This document shows, in pieces, positions 1-9,989 of a DNA stretch of 64,000 bases; within the stretch, counting starts at the first letter, position 1, and every line of letters starts with the position of its first letter. The position numbers were made by a program, and so were the translations under genes. Under the pieces are notes generated by a model that was not told where the DNA came from, searched no databases, and was given only the letters and a program-made list of their open reading frames with translations. This stretch comes from Stomoxys calcitrans (lineage: Eukaryota; Arthropoda; Insecta; Diptera; Muscidae), in the NCBI RefSeq assembly GCF_963082655.1, contig NC_081554.1, positions 191,008,437 to 191,072,436 on the forward strand, in the 5' to 3' direction.

Positions 1-115
1 TTCCCTACAGCTTCTGCAAAAGTCGTTCCTAGCAACCTTCAGCCTGTCAGCATGTTTTCCTATAAGACAGTGATCTATCAGGACGGACACAATGACTAAG
101 ACGTCGAACTAAGAA
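1..115 (-). pseudogene. 3'-coding fragment of an RNase H-bearing non-LTR retrotransposon
   Basis: Read on the reverse strand, this segment matches the C-terminal ORF2 region seen again at 38880-38960 and 63535-63605: the shared stretches are GTCAGCATGTTTTCC and GGACACAATGACT. It retains a CxxC pair (codons for D-F-C-R-S-C) belonging to the C-terminal Cys/His motif that lies downstream of RNase H in this element group. Similarity stops at about position 107, just before the first satellite unit, so the fragment is cut off by the satellite on one side and by the window edge on the other. It is too short to assign to a clade and carries no usable open frame. Confidence 0.6.
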
Positions 116-3100
116 GACAAACTTTTTTCTATATAGAAAAATGGTTCTGACGAACTTTTTTCTATATAGAAAAATGGTTCTGACGAACTTTTTTCTATAT
201 AGAAAAATGGTTCTGACGAACTTTTTTCTATATAGAAAAATGGTTCTGACGAACTTTTTTCTATATAGAAAAATGGTTCTGACGAACTTTTTTCTATATA
301 GAAAAATGGTTCTGACGAACTTTTTTCTATATAGAAAAATGGTTCTGACGAACTTTTTTCTATATAGAAAAATGGTTCTGACGAACTTTTTTCTATATAG
401 AAAAATGGTTCTGACGAACTTTTTTCTATATAGAAAAATGGTTCTGACGAACTTTTTTCTATATAGAAAAATGGTTCTGACGAACTTTTTTCTATATAGA
501 AAAATGGTTCTGACGAACTTTTTTCTATATAGAAAAATGGTTCTGACGAACTTTTTTCTATATAGAAAAATGGTTCTGACGAACTTTTTTCTATATAGAA
601 AAATGGTTCTGACGAACTTTTTTCTATATAGAAAAATGGTTCTGACGAACTTTTTTCTATATAGAAAAATGGTTCTGACGAACTTTTTTCTATATAGAAA
701 AATGGTTCTGACGAACTTTTTTCTATATAGAAAAATGGTTCTGACGAACTTTTTTCTATATAGAAAAATGGTTCTGACGAACTTTTTTCTATATAGAAAA
801 ATGGTTCTGACGAACTTTTTCTATATAGAAAAATGGTTCTGACGAACTTTTTTCTATATAGAAAAATGGTTCTGACGAACTTTTTTCTATATAGAAAAAT
901 GGTTCTGACGAACTTTTTTCTATATAGAAAAATGGTTCTGACGAACTTTTTTCTATATAGAAAAATGGTTCTGACGAACTTTTTTCTATATAGAAAAATG
1001 GTTCTGACGAACTTTTTTCTATATAGAAAAATGGTTCTGACGAACTTTTTTCTATATAGAAAAATGGTTCTGACGAACTTTTTTCTATATAGAAAAATGG
1101 TTCTGACGAACTTTTTTCTATATAGAAAAATGGTTCTGACGAACTTTTTTCTATATAGAAAAATGGTTCTGACGAACTTTTTTCTATATAGAAAAATGGT
1201 TCTGACGAACTTTTTTCTATATAGAAAAATGGTTCTGACGAACTTTTTTCTATATAGAAAAATGGTTCTGACGAACTTTTTTCTATATAGAAAAATGGTT
1301 CTGACGAACTTTTTTCTATATAGAAAAATGGTTCTGACGAACTTTTTTCTATATAGAAAAATGGTTCTGACGAACTTTTTTCTATATAGAAAAATGGTTC
1401 TGACGAACTTTTTTCTATATAGAAAAATGGTTCTGACGAACTTTTTTCTATATAGAAAAATGGTTCTGACGAACTTTTTTCTATATAGAAAAATGGTTCT
1501 GACGAACTTTTTTCTATATAGAAAAATGGTTCTGACGAACTTTTTTCTATATAGAAAAATGGTTCTGACGAACTTTTTTCTATATAGAAAAATGGTTCTG
1601 ACGAACTTTTTTCTATATAGAAAAATGGTTCTGACGAACTTTTTTCTATATAGAAAAATGGTTCTGACGAACTTTTTTCTATATAGAAAAATGGTTCTGA
1701 CGAACTTTTTTCTATATAGAAAAATGGTTCTGACGAACTTTTTTCTATATAGAAAAATGGTTCTGACGAACTTTTTTCTATATAGAAAAATGGTTCTGAC
1801 GAACTTTTTTCTATATAGAAAAATGGTTCTGACGAACTTTTTTCTATATAGAAAAATGGTTCTGACGAACTTTTTTCTATATAGAAAAATGGTTCTGACG
1901 AACTTTTTTCTATATAGAAAAATGGTTCTGACGAACTTTTTTCTATATAGAAAAATGGTTCTGACGAACTTTTTTCTATATAGAAAAATGGTTCTGACGA
2001 ACTTTTTTCTATATAGAAAAATGGTTCTGACGAACTTTTTTCTATATAGAAAAATGGTTCTGACGAACTTTTTTCTATATAGAAAAATGGTTCTGACGAA
2101 CTTTTTTCTATATAGAAAAATGGTTCTGACGAACTTTTTTCTATATAGAAAAATGGTTCTGACGAACTTTTTTCTATATAGAAAAATGGTTCTGACGAAC
2201 TTTTTTCTATATAGAAAAATGGTTCTGACGAACTTTTTTCTATATAGAAAAATGGTTCTGACGAACTTTTTTCTATATAGAAAAATGGTTCTGACGAACT
2301 TTTTTCTATATAGAAAAATGGTTCTGACGAACTTTTTTCTATATAGAAAAATGGTTCTGACGAACTTTTTTCTATATAGAAAAATGGTTCTGACGAACTT
2401 TTTTCTATATAGAAAAATGGTTCTGACGAACTTTTTTCTATATAGAAAAATGGTTCTGACGAACTTTTTTCTATATAGAAAAATGGTTCTGACGAACTTT
2501 TTTCTATATAGAAAAATGGTTCTGACGAACTTTTTTCTATATAGAAAAATGGTTCTGACGAACTTTTTTCTATATAGAAAAATGGTTCTGACGAACTTTT
2601 TTCTATATAGAAAAATGGTTCTGACGAACTTTTTTCTATATAGAAAAATGGTTCTGACGAACTTTTTTCTATATAGAAAAATGGTTCTGACGAACTTTTT
2701 TCTATATAGAAAAATGGTTCTGACGAACTTTTTTCTATATAGAAAAATGGTTCTGACGAACTTTTTTCTATATAGAAAAATGGTTCTGACGAACTTTTTT
2801 CTATATAGAAAAATGGTTCTGACGAACTTTTTTCTATATAGAAAAATGGTTCTGACGAACTTTTTTCTATATAGAAAAATGGTTCTGACGAACTTTTTTC
2901 TATATAGAAAAATGGTTCTGACGAACTTTTTTCTATATAGAAAAATGGTTCTGACGAACTTTTTTCTATATAGAAAAATGGTTCTGACGAACTTTTTTCT
3001 ATATAGAAAAATGGTTCTGACGAACTTTTTTCTATATAGAAAAATGGTTCTGACGAACTTTTTTCTATATAGAAAAATGGTTCTGACGAACTTTTTTCTA

Positions 3101-4199
3101 TATAGAAAAATGGTTCTGACGAACTTTTTTCTATATAGAAAAATGGTTCTGACGAACTTTTTTCTATATAGAAAAATGGTTCTGACGAACTTTTTTCTAT
3201 ATAGAAAAATGGTTCTGACGAACTTTTTTCTATATAGAAAAATGGTTCTGACGAACTTTTTTCTATATAGAAAAATGGTTCTGACGAACTTTTTTCTATA
3301 TAGAAAAATGGTTCTGACGAACTTTTTTCTATATAGAAAAATGGTTCTGACGAACTTTTTTCTATATAGAAAAATGGTTCTGACGAACTTTTTTCTATAT
3401 AGAAAAATGGTTCTGACGAACTTTTTTCTATATAGAAAAATGGTTCTGACGAACTTTTTTCTATATAGAAAAATGGTTCTGACGAACTTTTTTCTATATA
3501 GAAAAATGGTTCTGACGAACTTTTTTCTATATAGAAAAATGGTTCTGACGAACTTTTTTCTATATAGAAAAATGGTTCTGACGAACTTTTTTCTATATAG
3601 AAAAATGGTTCTGACGAACTTTTTTCTATATAGAAAAATGGTTCTGACGAACTTTTTTCTATATAGAAAAATGGTTCTGACGAACTTTTTTCTATATAGA
3701 AAAATGGTTCTGACGAACTTTTTTCTATATAGAAAAATGGTTCTGACGAACTTTTTTCTATATAGAAAAATGGTTCTGACGAACTTTTTTCTATATAGAA
3801 AAATGGTTCTGACGAACTTTTTTCTATATAGAAAAATGGTTCTGACGAACTTTTTTCTATATAGAAAAATGGTTCTGACGAACTTTTTTCTATATAGAAA
3901 AATGGTTCTGACGAACTTTTTTCTATATAGAAAAATGGTTCTGACGAACTTTTTTCTATATAGAAAAATGGTTCTGACGAACTTTTTTCTATATAGAAAA
4001 ATGGTTCTGACGAACTTTTTTCTATATAGAAAAATGGTTCTGACGAACTTTTTTCTATATAGAAAAATGGTTCTGACGAACTTTTTTCTATATAGAAAAA
4101 TGGTTCTGACGAACTTTTTTCTATATAGAAAAATGGAGCTGATGGATTATTTTTTGTACAGAAAGCTTTTCAGAACATTTTTTTCTTTAAAAAAAAAAA
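116..4199. repeat. 33-bp satellite/minisatellite array, about 122 units
   Basis: A 33-bp unit repeats head to tail from the partial first unit at 116-140 to 4132, followed by at least two diverged units (4133-4199). The forward frame encodes the 11-residue unit MVLTNFFLYRK. Twenty units are followed by one 32-bp unit with a T6-to-T5 deletion near 816, then by 100 units that are identical at protein level and look identical in DNA. Each unit contains the perfect 18-bp palindrome TTTTTCTATATAGAAAAA. Because 33 is a multiple of three, any frame without a stop in one unit stays open through the array, so the 233- and 1,123-codon frames (141-842 and 833-4204) need not be genes. No signal peptide, varied codon use or gene-like flanking sequence is visible. 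The homogeneity points to recent expansion or strong homogenisation. Confidence 0.95.
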
Positions 4200-5044
4200 A
4201 CTAAACTAAAAAACTTCGCCAGAACATTTTAACACGATTTTTACTAAAACACAATTTCGTAGTAAAATTCTTTAAATCATCAGTCCTAACATTTTCCAGT
4301 ACAATACATCCTCAAAGTGCCAAACTAGTTTTTGTTCCTTTTTGCAACGAATTTTTCTTAAGCAAATATTGAATACCTAGCTTTTGTTTTAAAATTCAAT
4401 GAAGGACCAAAAACAAAAAGGAAGAATCCCTACAAAAAAATAAAAAGGAATTTGCCAACCAGATAATGGCATCGGTAAACAATTGAAAACGAGATTCCCA
4501 CAAAAAGTTGAGAAGAAACTAGACAATGGCGAAAATTTCAACACAAAGTGCTGACAATGTTCTAAGAGTCGATAGAGCAGCGATTTGAATTCTTCGCTGT
4601 CATGAATATTGAGGACACATCCGAATTTAGTTGGTTGTGTTAGTGTGTGTAAGTGAGTGTGTTTTCAATATAACGCAACTTAAATGCAAACGTTCGTGCA
4701 ATTTGCAATGAAGTGAATGAATCCATGGCCTCCCATCAAAAGGAAAGGCAAAAATAGAGACGTGTCAGTAAAGTATAATGCATTATTTGAGCAAACGCTC
4801 TGCACTGACATAGACCGGAAGTTACGAATAAATGATTAAAATAAATGGATTACCAAGTGCAAAAGAGAGACAAGCGGACTTTGAAAAAAAGAACAGCAAG
4901 GGCACCAGAAATCAATTTAACGAAGAGAAAGTCCAATGTTATTGCTGGGATTGTTTGAATAATTTCATTAGTTAAATGCAAACAGCCATCAGAATAACAC
5001 GACAGGTTTCTTAGTTTTTGAAAATTTTCTACGCGATTTCGGAG
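4200..5044. other. AT-rich stretch without recognised features
   Basis: Mostly A- and T-rich sequence with homopolymer runs and one GT-rich patch near 4635-4660. The first tens of bases (CTTCGCCAGAACATTTT) may be a further decayed satellite unit. I see no coding frame or repeat-family match in the rest. Confidence 0.5.
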
Positions 5045-5520
5045 TGACTTGGCCCTAAAAATATATATTAGCTTCGTGTTCTATTCTAAAATACCTCTTA
5101 TTTGAGCCCCATATTACAATGAGCAGCAAATACGTCCTATGTAGGTGGTGTTATGGGGATGGGGTGGCATCATGGACACTTTTTCCTGAATATTGTCGTT
5201 CTTATCAGATTCGTGCTCAACTACCAAAGACCTTTCATTTGAGAGCCATATTGCAATGGTCGTAAACTTGTCCTGTTTGGGGGTTATTTTGGGAGAGAGC
5301 GCCCTCAAACACTTGGTCCCACATTTGGATATTAGATTCGTATTCTACTCCGAAATACCTTTCATTTGAGTCCCATATTGCCATGGTCGGTAAAAATGTC
5401 CGATTTAGGGGTGTATTGGGGGTTGGGTGGTCCCCCAAACACTTGGTCCGACAAATCGCACTATCCATCTCCGAGATCAGGCATTGCTGAAAATTTAAAA
5501 TTAGCGTAAAGGGGAGGGTC
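5045..5520 (+). repeat. Family B tandem-repeat block (fragment)
   Basis: About three diverged units of roughly 120-130 bp. Each contains CTTTCATTTGAG or a variant, a GTCCCATATTGCCATGG-like run, and a G-rich stretch followed by CACTTGGTCC. The same units recur at 26715-28175, 38560-38812 (reverse), 51505-51615 and 54705-57929. The right side ends with the GGGGAGGGT motif that elsewhere lies near the family B 3' end. The ORFs here are repeat translations. I cannot assign the family to a class. Confidence 0.75.
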
Positions 5521-7120
5521 TATATAGTAAAAATCTAAGACAATCTAGCCATGTCCGTCAGTCTGTTGAAATCATGCTACAACGTTTAAAATTGAGATAT
5601 TGAGCTGAAACTTTGAACAGACTCCTTTTTTGTCCATAAGCAGATTAAGTTCGAAGATAGGTTATATGGGACTCTATCTTGATATAGCTCCCATATAGAC
5701 CGATTCACCCACTTAGGCTTTAGGCCATAAAAGCCACATTTTTTGTCCGATTTTGCTGAAATTTAGGACAGAGAGTTGTGTTAGGCCAGTCGACATTCTT
5801 TTGCAATTTGGCCCAGATCGGTTAAGATTTGGATATAGCTGTCATATAGACCGATCTCTTGATTTAAGGCCCATAAAAGGCGCATTTATTGTCTGATTTC
5901 GCCGAAATGTGGGACAGTGAATTGCGTTAGGTTCTTCGACATTTTTCTGCAATTTGGCCAAATCGGTCAGACGTGGATATAGCTGCCATATAGACCGATC
6001 ACTCGATTTAAAGTTTTGGGCCCATAAAAAGTGCATTTATTGTCCGATGTCGCCAAAATTTGGGACAGTGAGTTAAGATAGGCTCCTCGACATCTTTCTG
6101 GAAAATGGCACAGAGCGGTCCAGATTTGGAATTAGATGCCATATAGACCGATCTCTCGATTCAAGGTTTTGGACCCATAAAAGGCGCATTTGTTATCAAA
6201 TTTCGTTGAAATTTGCGACAGTGAGCTGTGTAGCCCTACAACATTCTTCTTTAACTTGGCTCAGATCGGTCCAGATTTGGATATAGTCGCCATATAGACC
6301 GATCTTTCGATTTAAGGTTTTGGGCCCATAGAAGGCGCATTTATTGTCCGATTTCGCCGAAATGTGGGACAGCTAGTTATGTTAGGCTCCTCGATATCTT
6401 TCTGCAAAATGGCACAAATCGGTCTAGATTTGGATATAGTTGCCATATAGACCGATCTCTCGATTTTAGGTTTTGGGCCCATAAAAGGCGCATTTGTTGT
6501 CCGATTTCGCCAAAATTTGGGACAGTAAGTTAAGTTAGGCTCCTCGACATCTTTGTGCAAAATGGCACAAACCGGTTCAAATTTGGATATAGCTACCATA
6601 TAGACCGATCTCTCGATTTAAGGTTTTGGACTCATGAAAGCCGTATTTATTGTCCGATTTCGCCGAAATTTGGGATAGTGAGTTGTGTTAGGCCCTTTGA
6701 CAGCCCTTTTTAATTTGGCCCAGATCGGTTCAGATTTGGATTCAGCCGTTATATAGACCGATCTCTTGACCCCATAAAAAAACATTAATAATCCGATTTC
6801 CCTGAAATTTGACACAGTGACTTATGTTAGGCTTTTCGACATCAGTGTCGTGTATCGCTCAGATCGATCTGTATTTGGATATGGCTACCAAAAAGACCAA
6901 TATTTTGTTCTACAAACTTGAACAATGACTTGTACTTATTAGACCTCACAATATCCGTTTCGAATTTGCTCCAAATCGGTTCATATTTCGATACAGCTGA
7001 TATGGGGATATAAATTATGCATTTTTCATTGGATTATGACGAAAGGTGGTTTACATATATATCCGAGGTGGTGGGTATCCAAAGATCGGCTCGGCCGAAC
7101 TTAATGCCTTTTTACTTGTT
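5521..7120 (+). mobile_element. DINE-1-like (Helentron-type, non-autonomous) element, A1 subfamily
   Basis: The left end carries the CTAGCCATGTCCGTC module. About eight internal units of roughly 150 bp follow, each with GATCGGTC, TTTGGATATAGCTGCCATATAG and CATTTATTGTCCGATTTCGC-like runs. The right end is a palindrome-like GCTCGGCCGAAC followed by TTAATGCCTTTTTACTTGTT. Known DINE-1/INE-1 elements of Drosophila have a similar PyGTCCGTCTG block at one end, internal tandem repeats, and a GGCCGAA hairpin near a CTTGTT terminus. The family assignment rests on that resemblance from memory. There is no protein-coding capacity. Confidence 0.75.
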
Positions 7121-8216
7121 ATAAATAAGATTCAGATTTGGATAAAATTCCGAATGGGGTCCATAATCTGATATAGCTCCAATGGCATGTCAATTCTTAT
7201 CCTTTGTTTGCCTATAAAAAGATACTTATAAAGAGATGCGATCCTTGTAGGAGGTTATAAAAGATTCGATCCGGACGAACTAACCACGCTTTTACTTTTT
7301 TGTTTTTCCAACCTTCTGAAGCAAAATTTTAAGTGCGTCTATTGAACTACTAACACAAAAGAACAGTCGAATTACACCACAAATATACCGACCAAAACTC
7401 AAGAGGACAAAAGCGTATGCAGTTAAATTGAATATGTAGTCACAAGGATTATTTGCATTTTTACCCGTTGTGGCTTATACCTTCAACAACGACGCCCAAT
7501 GCCCTATAAACATTGCTATACAAAGCTATACAAGTCCAAAATATTACACCCTCTATATAGTGTGGGCATAGAGATCTCCATTGTCCCACAAAAAGAACAA
7601 GGGGATCACTTTGAAGTAATAAAACAACAATTGGATCTTAATTTATATTTAAAACAAAAGCATAACTCTTAATAGCAAGGATAAGCGAACAACAACCAGG
7701 CCTTTCAACAGCCTGGTGGATTACATTTCAAAAATAGAAAAAAAAAACTTTTCCAGGATTCAGGACTATAATAATACAGAGGCAAACAATCATTGCGTAA
7801 ATCATTGCATGCATAAGGCATGCATGCGATTCTATCCACTTATGTGAGCACATATTCCATATTTCCATGATGCAATCCCGCAGAGAATATGTATGAGAAA
7901 ATAAATTATAAGCCACGACAATACCATTTTTCCCATTATCCACTTTCACCCCTTTGTGTAAATCTGCGAACATATTTTTGAAAAGCCACTTATTTATGAA
8001 CTTCTATTTTGTTCACCGAACAATGAGAGCCTGCAGGAGTGGGACTTCAATAGGCGACACACTCACCCAAATAAATCAACAAAATGATTTATGATGAGAT
8101 TGGATATTGCTTAAAGAGTACTAGAAATATAAACTTATAGAAAAAATGGAATAGAGGAGTTTTCTTTGAAAGAAGAAAAAAATGAATAAATTGATTAAAT
8201 CATTAAATATGTGTAA
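7121..8216. other. Non-repetitive AT-rich interval
   Basis: Positions 7121-7300 still show decayed DINE-like motifs, including a weak end at 7270-7300. The remainder is AT-rich with a GCATGCAT-rich patch near 7807-7830. The 81- and 82-codon reverse frames have no recognisable content. No gene is supported. Confidence 0.45.
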
Positions 8217-8925
8217 AAAGTGAAGGAGCGTAAGGTTAGGTTGAAAAGAGGATGCAGATATTAATCCGCCCCATTCCACTATGGACCTACACCTAAGCCA
8301 GTGATTGTTGTGCGCTCTAAAAACTATGACTGCATAAATCAGCTCATCTCTGATGTGCTTCCTTGCCACTCTGGCGTAAGAGGGCGGCTCCTAACATTCT
8401 CAGCGACCATCTTCCCCTTCCGTGATGGCTGTGGCCTCCTTTTGGAAGTCACAGTGCTCCATGAAGACTCAGAGGCCGTGAGTGCTTCCTTCGTTCCTGT
8501 GCCAACTTTGTCTATCTCCGCAGGACACTGTCTGGAGTCTCCATTGCGGGATGTCTGGCTCGGTTTTCCCAGAGTACTTGAAAGCGGGGAGCTCTTTTTC
8601 TTCTTAAGTATTTTAGCAGTGTTATGCTCTTCGGGAGATCTGATTCTTTTTCCAGCTTCCGTAGAAGTACTTGGAATGTCAGTTCTATGCCTTCTAGCAT
8701 CCTGCACTTTCGCCCGATTACGCAGCCGGCACATACTCCTCCGTCTTTTTCGTCGTGCACTGGATCGCCTTCTAGGTCTGTTTGTGAGCTTAGCAAAGCC
8801 ATCGCTCACTTCTGCTGTCATCCCGATGAACTTATCTCTCGATTCGGCTGCGATGACTGTTTCATTGACACAGTCGCTGGCTGAATCCGAGTCAGTATTA
8901 AAAGGCTTGGAAGTCAAAAAAATAC
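8217..8925 (-). mobile_element. Short non-LTR derivative: ORF1-like frame joined to a LINE 3' tail
   Basis: On the reverse strand an intact basic ORF (8917-8339) is followed at once by a tail (8327-8222) matching the 3' end of the RNase H-bearing element at 62943-63045 and the fragment at 17564-17661. Shared strings include TTTTTAGAGCGCACAACAA, ACTGGCTTAGGTGTA and CTCTTTTCAACCTAACC. No reverse transcriptase lies between them. The copy therefore looks like an internally deleted element keeping its 5' ORF and 3' end, which would have to be mobilised in trans. Its 5' side abuts a reverse-strand DINE-like 5' module (8931-9268). A chance junction of two unrelated fragments remains possible. Confidence 0.6.
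8339..8917 (-). CDS. Basic ORF1-like protein of a non-LTR element, 192 aa
   Basis: An uninterrupted frame of 192 codons starting at MTSKPFNTDSDSASD. It has an acidic/serine-rich N-terminus (residues 8-17), an Arg-rich block around residues 47-66 (RPRRRSSARRKRRRS), a short Lys cluster KILKKKK near residue 105 and a Ser/Thr/Pro-rich C-terminal half. I see no zinc knuckle or RRM signature. The opposite-strand 210-codon frame lacks these features and is treated as its shadow. The N-terminal and Arg-rich blocks recur, frameshifted, at 29815-30150 on the reverse strand, which supports a dispersed element protein. RNA binding is a reasonable guess from charge and position only. The start chosen is the first ATG. 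Confidence 0.5.
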   Translation of the reverse strand: MTSKPFNTDSDSASDCVNETVIAAESRDKFIGMTAEVSDGFAKLTNRPRRRSSARRKRRRSMCRLRNRAKVQDARRHRTDIPSTSTEAGKRIRSPEEHNTAKILKKKKSSPLSSTLGKPSQTSRNGDSRQCPAEIDKVGTGTKEALTASESSWSTVTSKRRPQPSRKGKMVAENVRSRPLTPEWQGSTSEMS

Positions 8926-8930
8926 CATGT

Positions 8931-9268
8931 TAAAAATTTTAGCCAAATCGGATAATAATTGCGCCCTCTTCAAGAATTCAAGATCCAGGATCGGTTTATA
9001 GGGCAGTTGCATCTAAACATAAACCCATTTGGCCCATTTACAATCCCAAATAACCTATACTCATAAGAAGTAATCGGGCAAGATTTCAATCTGCTTTCGA
9101 CAGAGGGGTGAACGGACGGAAAAATGCACGGAAATGGCTAAATCGACTTACAATGTCATGACAATCAAGAATGTATTCTTTATAGGGCTTTAGACGAATT
9201 CTTCGAGGCATTAAAAATGGAATGACTATGATAGTATTGCCCCAACCTACGGTGGAGTGTATAAAAAC
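8931..9268 (-). mobile_element. DINE-like 5'-end remnant
   Basis: In reverse orientation this reads as a 5' terminal module: the TATAC-type tip, a TTCTTGAT run, and a block corresponding to GTCCGT, here degenerated to GGACGGAAAAATGCACGG. One partial internal unit follows (AATTTTAGCCAAATCGGATA). It is cut at 8930 by the neighbouring retroelement derivative. Confidence 0.6.
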
Positions 9269-9269
9269 T

Positions 9270-9989
9270 GAAATTAAACTTTTACAAAATTTGTATACAA
9301 AAAATTTGCCCAAGATTTTCCATAGAAATAAAATTTTCACAAAAATTTAGGCATACTGCTAAATGATGCTGTGGTCTGGTAAATCTTGCTTCGGAAAACC
9401 AGTTCAGTACTTTGGCTGATACCAAGTGGCTTCCTCATGCAACGCAGTCACACTGAGGTATGCACTAAATTATGTGATATTCTTTAATTCTCCGAATATT
9501 GTGGCTAGACAACTAAAAGAGTTCTTCAACCCTTTTTTTGCTTCTAACAATTGGTTATTTTGGACACCTTCCTAGAACGAAGGTAATCAAAAAATCCCTG
9601 TAAAAGCAAGAGAAATTCAATTTGATGCATTATTATGGCTTAACATGAACTCAATTGACTTTCGTTTCAAAGTGAAGATTTGGATTGCTTGTGTTGACAG
9701 CCACAACTACAAATAGTGTAAGGAGTTTATGGAATATGCCATCAGCAGTAACAGCAGCAGCAACTAAAAAGGATTAAGCACAAAAATACACGTAATGGAC
9801 ATGCAAGACACTCTTACTGAGAAGTGCGATGACATGACAGCATGAAGCTTCTTTCCCTATACGTTTTGGATTTATGAGTTCATTTACGATGCATATGTGG
9901 CATAGAGGGTGGTGCGGATGTGGGTACTCTGGATTTTTATAATGAAAAATTTTAGGAGAATTTAAAGTTACCACGAATAACAATTGCAC
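9270..9989. other. Unassigned interval
   Basis: AT-rich sequence with a small CAG/CAGCAG patch near 9740-9765. The 71- and 84-codon frames show no recognisable domain. I see nothing else to annotate. Confidence 0.4.

Noticed and set aside
116..4199. The regular array as a CRISPR
   Set aside because: The units are contiguous with no unique spacers, and the setting is eukaryotic.
141..4204. Two long forward ORFs (233 and 1,123 codons) as a repetitive protein gene
   Set aside because: They are the forced open frame of a 33-bp satellite. There is no codon variation between units, no signal sequence and no gene-like context, so they are described as satellite.
8301..8933. The 210-codon forward ORF opposite the ORF1-like frame
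   Set aside because: It covers the same bases as the reverse frame, which has the Arg/Lys-rich composition, a related copy elsewhere and a LINE 3' tail in the correct orientation. The forward frame has none of these.
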